DNA of 64,000 nt from DASYKS01 sp031404815 (lineage in GTDB: Bacteria > Acidobacteriota > Thermoanaerobaculia > Multivoradales > UBA5704): positions 62,001-126,000 of the forward strand of contig JANNIH010000045.1 in the NCBI GenBank assembly GCA_031404815.1, read 5' to 3'. The notes under the pieces were generated by a model. That model saw only the letters and a program-made list of their open reading frames with translations. It was not told the origin of the DNA and ran no database searches. Of the stretch, positions 1 to 7,969 are shown one piece after another. The position numbers and the translations under genes were made by a program. Every line of letters begins with the position of its first letter. The first letter of the stretch is position 1.

Positions 1-234
1 GCGGCATCGAAATCCATCCGGAAGCGCTCCAAAGCGCACAAGGCGATCGTCGAAGTGTGCAAGGCGAACACAGAAGCGGGCGCGTCGAAGGTTGACCGGC
101 ACCTTGCGGCGGCAGAAATAGGTCAGGAAGTGGTCGCCGTGGACCAGGCGGCGGCAGAATTTCGAGCGGCGGAGAGAGAAACCTCGATGGCGACAAGAAA
201 AATCGGTCCGGCGACGGTCGCCGATCCTGTTTGA
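1..234 (+). CDS. C-terminal part of an unknown protein (cut by window edge)
   Basis: A reading frame is open from the first base to a TGA at 232-234, giving 77 residues with no start inside the window. The translation is rich in Ala, Glu, Lys and Arg and looks helical, possibly coiled coil, ending in VADPV. I recognise no family. The opposite strand also has an open stretch here, so this could be a chance frame. The 90 bases between its stop and the next gene show nothing I can name. Confidence 0.25.
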   Translation, partial: AASKSIRKRSKAHKAIVEVCKANTEAGASKVDRHLAAAEIGQEVVAVDQAAAEFRAAERETSMATRKIGPATVADPV

Positions 235-324
235 GCCTCCGGTCGCCCTGCCGGAACAGCCCTTCTGCACACGGCGATCACCGACTCGCACAAGAACTTG
301 GGAGAGAGCGGGCCGTGCGGGCTT

Positions 325-654
325 CTAACGGCTAACGGCGACCGCTTCGCCGCCCGGCTTGATCCTCTGGATCAGCTTCAACTCAGCGGCCTCTTCGAGG
401 TTTGCCCGATAGAGGTCCCAGCGCAGCTGCAGGTTCATCCAGAAGTCTGCCGACGTGCCAAAGAACTTAGAAAGGCGAAGCGCGGTGCTCGGCGTCACCC
501 CTCGCCTCTTGTTCACCAACTCGTTGACGCGCTGATAGGGAACGTGAATCCCATCAGCCAGGTCGCGCTGCGACAAGGACATCGGTTTGAGGAACTCCTC
601 CAGCAGCATCTCTCCCGGATGGGTGGGTTCGCGGTGGGTAGGGACTCGAATCAT
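325..654 (-). CDS. higA: HigA-family antitoxin, orphan
   Basis: A 109-residue helix-turn-helix protein of the HigA/VapI antitoxin family. The N-terminal THPGEMLLEEFLKP motif is characteristic, followed by a Cro/C1-type HTH (about residues 25-75: SQRDLADGI, RVNELVNKRRGVT, ALRLSKFFG) and the typical tail with FWMNLQ. In normal loci HigA represses its own promoter and neutralises the HigB mRNA interferase encoded just upstream. No HigB frame exists upstream on this strand; a palindromic repeat at 688-731 and then the end of a large CHAT gene are there instead. It is therefore an orphan antitoxin or a free regulator. A second orphan of the same type lies at 40090-40476. Confidence 0.9.
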   Translation of the reverse strand: MIRVPTHREPTHPGEMLLEEFLKPMSLSQRDLADGIHVPYQRVNELVNKRRGVTPSTALRLSKFFGTSADFWMNLQLRWDLYRANLEEAAELKLIQRIKPGGEAVAVSR

Positions 655-687
655 GAATGCCTCGCTTGCTCTTCAATGGTCAGGTGT

Positions 688-731
688 CCTGGGGCTTCAC
701 CCCAGGCTGATATCGGGCGCGCCGTTGGCGC
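688..731. repeat. Palindromic intergenic repeat, copy A
   Basis: Two adjacent hairpins: a 7-bp stem CCTGGGG/CCCCAGG (688-706) and GCGCC-GTT-GGCGC (719-731). The second unit recurs exactly at 61398-61410 and the first resembles the CCCAGGGC stems at 40570-40588 and 61320-61338. It ends at the stop codon of the CHAT gene at 732 and lies 34 bases upstream of the orphan higA start. Confidence 0.6.
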
Positions 732-3700
732 TCAGACAGGAACCGCCCGCACCCGCAGCTCCTCGACATGCGCCGCGTCTTGCTCGGCATCCGGGTGGCC
801 GACTTGCCGTTCGAAATCGACACAGGCCTGCATGCAGTCGATCGCCCGGGTGAGTTCACCGAGCTTCTCGTAGGCCGCACCCAGGTTCCACGAGGCGTTC
901 GCGCCGCCGCGCCGATCGCCGATCTCGCGGGCGATTTCGAGCCGTTGCCGGTAGAGCTCAATCGCCTGATCGGTTTCGCCGAGGTCGGCATAGGCGGTAC
1001 CCAGGTTGCCGAGGGCGTTGCCCTCTCCGCGCCGGTCGCCGAGTTCGCGTCGAATGGCAAGATCTTGGGCGGAAAGGTCGATCGCGCGCCGGGTCTCGCC
1101 CAGCTCGGCGAAAGCGTTACCCAGATTGCCGAGGGCGTTTCCTTCGCCGCGCCGATCGCCGGTCTCGCGCGCGATCGCAAGGTACTGTTCGAAGGACTCG
1201 ATCGCTCGATGAGTCTCGCCCAGGGCGGCGTAGGCGATCCCCAGATCGCCGAGGTGCGCACCTTCGAGCGCCCGATCTTTTAGCCTTCGGGCCGCGGCGA
1301 GGCCTGCTTCCACCCAGCGGATTTGTTCGTGCGGGGAGAAGCGCAACTTCAAGAGATGCGCGCCGGAAAAGGGGAATTGGTTGGCGCCACGAGCGGCTTC
1401 TTCGGAGGCTTCCATTCGCTCCACCGCCCACGCATGGCCGGCCAGAATGTGGTCCCGTTCCCGATCGAAGAGAGCCAGCGCGCCAAGGATGTTCTCGTTG
1501 CCTTCCAAGTACAGTTCGGTCGCCGCAGAAAGCACACCGAGGAAATGGCTCGCATGCCGCGCCCGGGCCGCCTCCTTCTCCATGGGTTGGAGATTCACTC
1601 CGGCAAACGCCCGCGCCAGGTCGTGCAACCTGTAGCGCCCTTCGTCGCCGTCGAGAAGGCTGCGGCGAACCAGCTCGCCGAGGGCCTCATCCGCTTCTTC
1701 GTCTTTTCCGCTCAGGTTCCACACGGCGGCGGCAGCTGCCGAGTCGAAGCTCGCCTGGAAAACGGCCAGAGCGCGGAAGCTTTTTTGCAGAGCCTCGGGA
1801 AGCAACGCATAGCTGACGCCGAGCGCCGCTTCGCCGAGCTTGGCCTTTTGGTTCTCCTGCTCCAGACGATGGGCGTAGTCAGAAACCTTCAAGTCCGTGC
1901 GATCGGCAAGGGTGCTCGCGGCGAGGCGGAGGGCGAACGGCAGGAAGCCGCACAGGCGCGCGAGGGTGGCGGCCTGATCGCCGATCCGGGGTGCGATTCT
2001 GCGGAGGAGGAGAGAGGCGTCGTCCGGCGGGAGCTGATCGAGATCTCGACGAAAGGCTCCAGGGAGCGAAAAGCGTCGGCGTGAGGTGACGAGCAGCGCG
2101 CACGTGTCGGGCGGAAGCAGCGGCTCGACTTGGTCGCGATCGGCGGCGTTGTCCATCAGGAGGAGCACGCGCTTGTCGTGGAGCACTTCGCGGTAGAGCG
2201 CGGCGAGCTGAGGACCCTCGGGGAGCCGGGCCTCCGGGTGGAACGAGCGGATCACATGCGCTGTCGCTTCGTCCGGGGTGATGGGCTGCTCGTTCATGCC
2301 GCGGAGGTCGAGGTAGATCTGGCCGTCCGGAAAGGCATCGCGGAGCTCGTGGGCGAGCTTGAGCGCCAGTGCGGTCTTGCCGACGCCGCCCATGCCAAAG
2401 AGGCCGCAGATCGCAAAGCCGCCGTGGGACATCGCGGAGCGCAGCTCGGTAAGCTCGATCTGGCGGCCGATAAAATCGGCGGGTGGTGCGGGGAGCTGGT
2501 GGAGGGGTCGGGGGGCCGGCATCGGCGAAGGAGGCGGAACAACGGACGGGGTGGTCTGGAAGCCTGGCCCTAGGGTCGCGAGGGAGAAGGTGCCGGTCAT
2601 TTCCATATCGACCTCGGGCGCCAATCCTCTGATGCGGGCTCGGTAACGATCCGGAGGTCTCGATCGGCCGGACGCGAACAGCCGCCCGTCCGACACCTGC
2701 GAAAAGAGCACCGGCGTGCCCCAGGCGAGCAGATCCGGCGCCTGCGCCAACATGGCGTTTCGCCCTTCGGTCACTGCGGCGTCGATCGGATCGCCGGTCG
2801 CGAGGCGCCGATAGACCGCTTCGCTGAACAGGATCGCGGCGCGGTCTGCGATCGGAAACTGCATCGCAAGGACCGCCGGAACGCCCGCTTGGACCAGGGC
2901 GGTGGCCACCCCTCCGAACGGTCGCGGCGCGGCGGAGCAGCCGGTACGGCAGGCGTTCAGAAAGACCAGCCGGAGGCAGGTCCGCCCGCGCAGCAGGTCG
3001 GCGAGGACCTGGCCTCGCACCTTCGAGGCGCCGCGCCGTCCATCTTCGAAAAGAAGGACGCCCTCGCCGGTTTCCGGATCAAAATCTCCGTGACCCAGAA
3101 AATGGAGGACGTGAAACTTCTCCTCTCCGGCGAGCGCCTGATGAAGCGACGAGAGCGTCGCGTGCGCCAGGCTCGTCACCTCGATCACGCCCGGTCGCTC
3201 GACCGCTTGGCGAACTCTCTCGACTTCCCGGTCGAGCGAGAGCAACCTCGCGGTGCGCGGCTCGGCGCCGGCCAGCAGGATGCGCAACGGCCGTGGAACC
3301 TCTCGCGGATCGAGCATCCGCTCCTGGGGAAGGTACCGGACGATCGAGAACCTTGGATCGAGGCCGAGGCTGTGGCTGCTCTCACCCTCGAAGAGAAGCT
3401 CCCAAGGCAGCGAATGGAGCTGGGCGAGAGTCGGCGTTTGGAGGTCGAGCTGGATCTTTATCCGCAACCCGTCACCTGGCCCGAGGCGGCCGAGGCTTGC
3501 GTCGAATCGGCGGCGCACGGAGCCGCGGAAGAGATGGTCGAAGAGCTGCGCACCGAGTGATCGAAGGGCGGCGGCCGAAAGCACTTCGAGATCGCCGAGG
3601 TCTGCGCGCTGTTGCCCCGACCGCTCGGCCTCGGCGCGCGCCTCGGCTGCACGCGCGATGAGGCAAAGCTCGTCCTCGATCGCGGGGAGCTCGAAGGGCT

Positions 3701-3797
3701 CCAGGCTTCCTTGGCCTGCCGGCGAATCCGCGACCTTGACCGAGGCGCCGCCCTTCCCATCGGGTACGAAATCGAGCGTAAAGTCGCGATAGTTCAT
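732..3797 (-). CDS. CHAT protease - NB-ARC-type NTPase - TPR protein
   Basis: A 1021-residue multidomain protein. An N-terminal CHAT (caspase-like) peptidase domain spans about residues 60-380, with the catalytic pair His236 (HFLGHGDFD) and Cys283 (FLNACRTG). A P-loop NTPase of the NB-ARC/STAND type follows, with Walker A GMGGVGKTA (Lys474) and a Walker B-like VLLLMDNA. At least four TPR units close the protein (about 850-1000), with repeated GNLG and GETxxAI elements. This is the domain order of NLR-like receptors: effector, NTPase switch, sensor repeats. I chose the ATG at 3797 because GGAG lies 11 bases upstream; an ATG at 3851 would add 18 residues but has no ribosome site. Substrate and trigger are unknown. 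It is transcribed alone, divergently from ftsY. Confidence 0.88.
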   Translation of the reverse strand: MNYRDFTLDFVPDGKGGASVKVADSPAGQGSLEPFELPAIEDELCLIARAAEARAEAERSGQQRADLGDLEVLSAAALRSLGAQLFDHLFRGSVRRRFDASLGRLGPGDGLRIKIQLDLQTPTLAQLHSLPWELLFEGESSHSLGLDPRFSIVRYLPQERMLDPREVPRPLRILLAGAEPRTARLLSLDREVERVRQAVERPGVIEVTSLAHATLSSLHQALAGEEKFHVLHFLGHGDFDPETGEGVLLFEDGRRGASKVRGQVLADLLRGRTCLRLVFLNACRTGCSAAPRPFGGVATALVQAGVPAVLAMQFPIADRAAILFSEAVYRRLATGDPIDAAVTEGRNAMLAQAPDLLAWGTPVLFSQVSDGRLFASGRSRPPDRYRARIRGLAPEVDMEMTGTFSLATLGPGFQTTPSVVPPPSPMPAPRPLHQLPAPPADFIGRQIELTELRSAMSHGGFAICGLFGMGGVGKTALALKLAHELRDAFPDGQIYLDLRGMNEQPITPDEATAHVIRSFHPEARLPEGPQLAALYREVLHDKRVLLLMDNAADRDQVEPLLPPDTCALLVTSRRRFSLPGAFRRDLDQLPPDDASLLLRRIAPRIGDQAATLARLCGFLPFALRLAASTLADRTDLKVSDYAHRLEQENQKAKLGEAALGVSYALLPEALQKSFRALAVFQASFDSAAAAAVWNLSGKDEEADEALGELVRRSLLDGDEGRYRLHDLARAFAGVNLQPMEKEAARARHASHFLGVLSAATELYLEGNENILGALALFDRERDHILAGHAWAVERMEASEEAARGANQFPFSGAHLLKLRFSPHEQIRWVEAGLAAARRLKDRALEGAHLGDLGIAYAALGETHRAIESFEQYLAIARETGDRRGEGNALGNLGNAFAELGETRRAIDLSAQDLAIRRELGDRRGEGNALGNLGTAYADLGETDQAIELYRQRLEIAREIGDRRGGANASWNLGAAYEKLGELTRAIDCMQACVDFERQVGHPDAEQDAAHVEELRVRAVPV

Positions 3798-3901
3798 TCG
3801 GCGGCCGTCTCCCTCCGGGGGCGGTAGGGGCAGTCGTTCGAGAGATCGCATCAGGTTACGCGATTTCCGGCGGCTCTGCCGCCCGGGATATCATCCCCCC
3901 G

Positions 3902-4879
3902 ATGAAGGAAACCAAACCTCCGATCGACCTTGCGCTCGCGCCCGAGGCGCAGGTTCCGGACCCCGATGCCGTGAAGAAGGCGGGGTTCTGGACCAAATTG
4001 AAGCGTGGGCTGTTGATGACCCACACCGAGATCATCGAGCGGGTCGGTGCCGCCGTGGCCGGCCGGGCGGTGCTCGATGCGACGACGCTCGACTATCTGG
4101 AAGAGGCGTTGATCTCGGCCGATTTAGGCGTTGAAACCGCGATGATGCTGGTCGAGCGACTGCGCAAGACGACCGAGACGACCGATCCGGCGGCGCTCCG
4201 CGCTCTGCTTGCCGAAGAGGTGGCCCAACTGCTCGAAGCGGCGCCCCGGCGCAAGCCGGTGGGCGAGGGGCCGCGGGTGACCCTGGTGGTCGGCGTCAAC
4301 GGCGTCGGCAAGACCACCTCGATCGCAAAACTCGCGCGCCGCTCGATCGACCAGGGGGAGCGCGTGCTGCTCGCCGCGGCCGACACCTTCCGCGCCGCGG
4401 CGATCGAGCAGCTCGCGCTCTGGGGCGAGCGGCTGGGCGTCGAGGTGATCCGCCAGGCGCCGGGCGCCGATCCGGCGGCCGTCGTTTTCGATGCGCTCCA
4501 AGCGGCGCGCGCGCGTGGCATCACCCGGCTGATCGTCGATACCGCCGGCCGGCTGCACACCAAGGACCACCTGATGGCCGAGCTGTCCAAAATCAACCGG
4601 GTGATCGACCGCGAGGCCGTCGGCTGGCCGCGCGAGACGATCCTGGTGCTCGACGCCACGACGGGTCAGAACGCACTCGCCCAGGCGCGGACGTTCGCCC
4701 AGGTGGTGCCGGTCGATGGCGTCCTGCTCGCGAAGCTCGACGGCACGGCCAAGGGGGGGATGGCGGTCGCGATCGCCCGCGAGCTGCGGTTGCCGGTGCT
4801 GTTCCTCGGGGTCGGCGAAAAAGCCGACGACCTGATCGAGTTCGAGCCGCGCGCGTTCGCCAACGCCCTCCTCGGTTGA
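3902..4879 (+). CDS. ftsY: Signal recognition particle receptor FtsY
   Basis: A GTPase (325 residues) that docks the SRP-ribosome complex at the inner membrane. A short N-terminal region precedes the helical N domain (about 30-120), then the SRP-type G domain: VGVNGVGKTTS (G1), DTFRAAAIEQL (insertion box), DTAGR (G3), AKLDGTAKGG (G4), and a C-terminal GVGEKADDL. The acidic A domain seen in E. coli is almost absent, as in many non-proteobacterial FtsY proteins. The stop overlaps the start of ribD by four bases (TTGA), so the two are probably translationally coupled. Confidence 0.96.
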   Translation: MKETKPPIDLALAPEAQVPDPDAVKKAGFWTKLKRGLLMTHTEIIERVGAAVAGRAVLDATTLDYLEEALISADLGVETAMMLVERLRKTTETTDPAALRALLAEEVAQLLEAAPRRKPVGEGPRVTLVVGVNGVGKTTSIAKLARRSIDQGERVLLAAADTFRAAAIEQLALWGERLGVEVIRQAPGADPAAVVFDALQAARARGITRLIVDTAGRLHTKDHLMAELSKINRVIDREAVGWPRETILVLDATTGQNALAQARTFAQVVPVDGVLLAKLDGTAKGGMAVAIARELRLPVLFLGVGEKADDLIEFEPRAFANALLG

Positions 4880-6030
4880 GGAGCCCTTTGACCCTCGCCG
4901 ATCCGACCGACCTGCGCCATCTCCGGCGGGCGCTCCGACTCGCTCTCCGCGGCCGCTATCGAACCGCGCCGAATCCGCGGGTGGGGGCGGTTCTGGTGCG
5001 CGACGGCCGGGTGGTGGGCGAGGGGTGGCACGCGCAAGTCGGCGGCCCGCACGCCGAGATCGAAGCGCTCCGCGCAGCGGTCGCCGTTTCATCCGATGCC
5101 GCCCGCGGCGCGACCCTCTACGTCACCCTCGAACCGTGCGCCCACTTCGGCCGCACCCCGCCGTGCGCGGATGCGGTCGCCGCGGCGGGGATCGCTAGAG
5201 TCGTCGCCTGCGTTGGCGACCCGAACCCGGAAGTCGCCGGCAAGGGCTTTGCCCTCCTGCGCGCGGCGGGTATCGAGGTCGAGATCGGGAGCCTCGCGCC
5301 GGAGGCGATCCGAATCAATCTGCCGTTCTTCGTCTCCCAGCTGCTCGGCCGCCCCGCGGTGACCCTCAAGTGGGCGATGAGCCTCGACGGCAAGATCGCG
5401 ACCGTGACAGGGGAGAGCCGATGGATCTCGTCACTGCCCGCCCGCCGCGAGTCGCTTTTGCTGCGCGAAGAGCACGACGCGATCCTGGTCGGTGTCGGCA
5501 CCGTTCTCGCCGACGACCCGCGGCTCGATCGCAGGCTGAGCCGCGCGCGGGGTCCGATTGTGCGCGTGGTACTCGATCGGCGCCTGCGCACGCCACCCGG
5601 GGCGCAGATGTTCGCCATCGAGGGACCGGTCGTGATTTTCACCGAAGCGGCGGGCACCGAGTCGGGCGAACCCGAGAAGAGCGCGGCGCTCACGGCGGCC
5701 GGCGCGGAGGTGGTCCGCCTGGCCGCCGTCGAGCCGAACGCCGTGCTCGCGGCCCTGTTTGCCCGGGGCGTCCGGAGCGTGCTGGTCGAGGGTGGAGGAG
5801 AGATCCATGCGAGCTTCGTCGCCGCCGGAACCTTCGATCGGGTCCAGGTGGACGCGGCGCCGCTGCTGATCGGCGGAGGGACGGCCCCGACACCGCTCGG
5901 CGGGGAGGGCTTCGCGCATCTGGCCGACGCGCCGCGGCTGGAACGGATCGAGGTGATCCGGCGGGGGGAGGACGTCATCCTCTCGGGTTTGCGCGCCGGA
6001 TGCTTGAACGAGCTGCTGCGCGCCGTCTGA
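4876..6030 (+). CDS. ribD: Bifunctional riboflavin deaminase/reductase RibD
   Basis: Catalyses steps two and three of riboflavin synthesis: deamination of the pyrimidine precursor, then NADPH-dependent reduction of the ribosyl side chain. The N-terminal deaminase domain shows the zinc ligands in GGPHAEIEAL and LEPCAHFGRTPPCADA; the reductase domain begins near residue 160 with LKWAMSLDGKIAT and contains TGESRWISS and VLADDP. The start is a TTG that overlaps the ftsY stop; another in-frame TTG at 4888 has GAGGAG four bases upstream and could be the real start. Length 384 is normal. ribE follows in the same direction. Confidence 0.95.
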   Translation: MRSPLTLADPTDLRHLRRALRLALRGRYRTAPNPRVGAVLVRDGRVVGEGWHAQVGGPHAEIEALRAAVAVSSDAARGATLYVTLEPCAHFGRTPPCADAVAAAGIARVVACVGDPNPEVAGKGFALLRAAGIEVEIGSLAPEAIRINLPFFVSQLLGRPAVTLKWAMSLDGKIATVTGESRWISSLPARRESLLLREEHDAILVGVGTVLADDPRLDRRLSRARGPIVRVVLDRRLRTPPGAQMFAIEGPVVIFTEAAGTESGEPEKSAALTAAGAEVVRLAAVEPNAVLAALFARGVRSVLVEGGGEIHASFVAAGTFDRVQVDAAPLLIGGGTAPTPLGGEGFAHLADAPRLERIEVIRRGEDVILSGLRAGCLNELLRAV

Positions 6031-6127
6031 ACAACGTTTCAGTCGGCCGGTGCTCTGGTACGATCCGAACGGTGAGAATCGTAGACCTTACAAACCGGAC
6101 CGCCTTTCGATCTGGGGTTTCCTTCCG

Positions 6128-6820
6128 ATGTTTTCCGGACTGATCGTCGAAACCGGCCGCGTCGCGCGCGATCCGGAGCCGACTCCGGGCGGCGGTTGCC
6201 GCTTGGAGGTCGATCTGTCGGCCGAGCTGGTCGCCCGGTTGCCTCGACCGGCGTCAGGTGCGAGCGTTGCGGTATCCGGTGTCTGTCTCACGATCGTGAA
6301 TCTTCTGGCGATCTCGCCTTCCGCGTTCAATCCCACCGCTTTTGCCGCCACCTTCGAGCTGTCGCCCGAGACGCTCGCGCGGACCTCTCTCGCCGATCTT
6401 CGAGCCGGGGCGGAGGTCAACCTGGAGCCGGCGCTGCGGATGGGCGATCCGCTCGGCGGGCATTGGGTGCAGGGGCACGTCGATGGCACCGCTCGCGTGG
6501 TCGAGCGGCGCGAGCAGGGTGAGTTCCGAATCCTCGCGTTCTCGCTTCCCGGATCTCTGGAGCGCTACCTGGTCCTCAAAGGTTCGGTCACGGTCGATGG
6601 CGTGAGCCTCACGGTCTCGGGGCTAAACGCGGATCGGTTCGAGGTCGCGCTGGTTCCCCACACGCTCGTGGCGACCACGCTGCGCGACCTGGTGCCGGGC
6701 GATCGGGTGAATCTGGAGGTCGATGTCCTGGCCAAATATGTCGAGCGGGCGTTGGCTTCGCGTGCGGGTTCGGGTCGCGCCGAGTCTCCGGAACTCCTCG
6801 CGCCGGGAGGCTGGGCGTGA
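6128..6820 (+). CDS. ribE: Riboflavin synthase alpha chain
   Basis: Converts two molecules of 6,7-dimethyl-8-ribityllumazine to riboflavin plus the pyrimidine precursor, as a homotrimer in the cytoplasm. The 230-residue protein begins MFSGLIVETG, the canonical start, and has two Lum_binding barrels: the first with SVAVSGVCLTIVN and a GGHWVQGHVDG segment, the second with GSVTVDGVSLTV and VPHTL. The reading frame extends 26 codons upstream, but the family start at 6128 is clear. No FMN riboswitch consensus is seen in the 97 bases between ribD and ribE. The gene overlaps the next by four bases (GTGA). ribBA and ribH are not in the window. Confidence 0.95.
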   Translation: MFSGLIVETGRVARDPEPTPGGGCRLEVDLSAELVARLPRPASGASVAVSGVCLTIVNLLAISPSAFNPTAFAATFELSPETLARTSLADLRAGAEVNLEPALRMGDPLGGHWVQGHVDGTARVVERREQGEFRILAFSLPGSLERYLVLKGSVTVDGVSLTVSGLNADRFEVALVPHTLVATTLRDLVPGDRVNLEVDVLAKYVERALASRAGSGRAESPELLAPGGWA

Positions 6821-7863
6821 GTCTGCGCTGGGTGGCGCAGCGGCCGGAGCCGGCGCGCTTCTGGATCCGCTTTGCGCCGCGCGACTGGCCGGGGGCCAAC
6901 GAGCCCTGGTTCGATCTCGCCCGTGGCAAGCTGGGCGAAGCCGGAGAGGGGGCCGACCTTGCGCTCCTCGCTTTTCAACCGCTCGACGACTTGGTCTATC
7001 TGCCGCCGGTCCCCCCGCTCCTCGCCGCAGCGCGCGACGCGCTCGCTCGCGACCACTTGGAGCGCGGCACGCCGGTGTTGCTGCAGCTGATGCCGGGTGA
7101 GCGCGCCGCGGCACCCGGCGCAACGGTGGTGGTCGATGCCCTCCCCGCGGTGCTCGCGGGGGACTTGAGTCCGCTCTATCGCTTGCCCGAGGGAGCGGGC
7201 GTGGCATTTCCACTGCTCGCCGGCCTCACCGACGATCCGGAACTCTGGTCGATCGTCGGCGAGCGACTCGCCGAGGCCGAGGCGGCGTGGGTGCAGGGGA
7301 GCGCCCCTCAGCTCACGCCGATCGAGCGCCGCCGCCTGGCGCGCGACGACGCGTTCGAGGCGCTGTTTCACTGCGAGCCCCCATCGGAGCGCGACTTCTC
7401 GCGCGGGCTGGTGCGTTTCGGCTTTACGCCGTTTCTGCCGCGGCCGTTGCCGCGCCCGCCGATCCAGCTGCGCGAGAACCGGCGGATCGCCGGCCTGCTC
7501 GGGATCGCGGCCGAGATCTGGAATCGGCTCGGCCGGCCGGCCACGGCGGGGCAGGCGCTGTTTCAGGCGTCGCGCTGGATCGATGCCACCCGCTACGATG
7601 TGGCTTCGCTCACCCGCGAAGGGCACCTGGGGGTGATCGCCGAACTCGAGGGGTTCGCCCGGACTCTCGTCGAAGAGGCGGTGGCCCGGTCCGGAATGCC
7701 GGAACTGGCGGCGCTGATCGACGAATATCTGGCTCCGGCGTCTCTGGAGTCTCTGGAGTCTCTGGAGTCTCTGGAGTCTCTGGAGTCTCTGGAGTCTCTG
7801 GAGTCTCTGGAGTCTCTGGAAGCCGGCGACCAGGCTGCGGAGCTGAGCGCCGTCGCGCGCTGA
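6817..7863 (+). CDS. Unknown protein coupled to ribE, with SLE repeat tail
   Basis: A 348-residue protein of unknown function. It starts with a GTG that overlaps the ribE stop, so it is very likely co-translated with the riboflavin genes. It has no signal peptide or membrane segment and is rich in Pro, Leu, Arg and Ala. The middle contains FHCEPPSERDFSRGLVRFGF and a helical C-terminal third (about 225-305). The last part is nine copies of Ser-Leu-Glu encoded by a 9-bp tandem repeat (7741-7821), followed by a short tail. I do not recognise the family; the position suggests a flavin link only by proximity. Confidence 0.75.
   Translation: MSLRWVAQRPEPARFWIRFAPRDWPGANEPWFDLARGKLGEAGEGADLALLAFQPLDDLVYLPPVPPLLAAARDALARDHLERGTPVLLQLMPGERAAAPGATVVVDALPAVLAGDLSPLYRLPEGAGVAFPLLAGLTDDPELWSIVGERLAEAEAAWVQGSAPQLTPIERRRLARDDAFEALFHCEPPSERDFSRGLVRFGFTPFLPRPLPRPPIQLRENRRIAGLLGIAAEIWNRLGRPATAGQALFQASRWIDATRYDVASLTREGHLGVIAELEGFARTLVEEAVARSGMPELAALIDEYLAPASLESLESLESLESLESLESLESLESLEAGDQAAELSAVAR
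7741..7821 (+). repeat. Nine tandem copies of a 9-bp unit
   Basis: The unit TCTCTGGAG repeats nine times with a single change in the last copy (GAA for GAG). It encodes (Ser-Leu-Glu)9 in frame within the 6817-7863 gene. Because the unit is 9 bp, changes in copy number keep the frame, so the tail length can vary without destroying the protein. Confidence 0.95.
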
Positions 7864-7969
7864 ACCTCTCGAGCGAACGGTTCCGGCGCAGGATCTCGAC
7901 TGTCATGAATCTGTAATCCAGGGCTTGTTACCTTCACGCTTCCAGCCGTTTCTCGCGGAGGATCGGGTT

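Noticed and set aside
6031..6127. FMN riboswitch before ribE
   Set aside because: The conserved RFN segments are absent from the 97-base gap.
7741..7821. Possible CRISPR array
   Set aside because: The 9-bp units have no spacers and lie in a coding frame.
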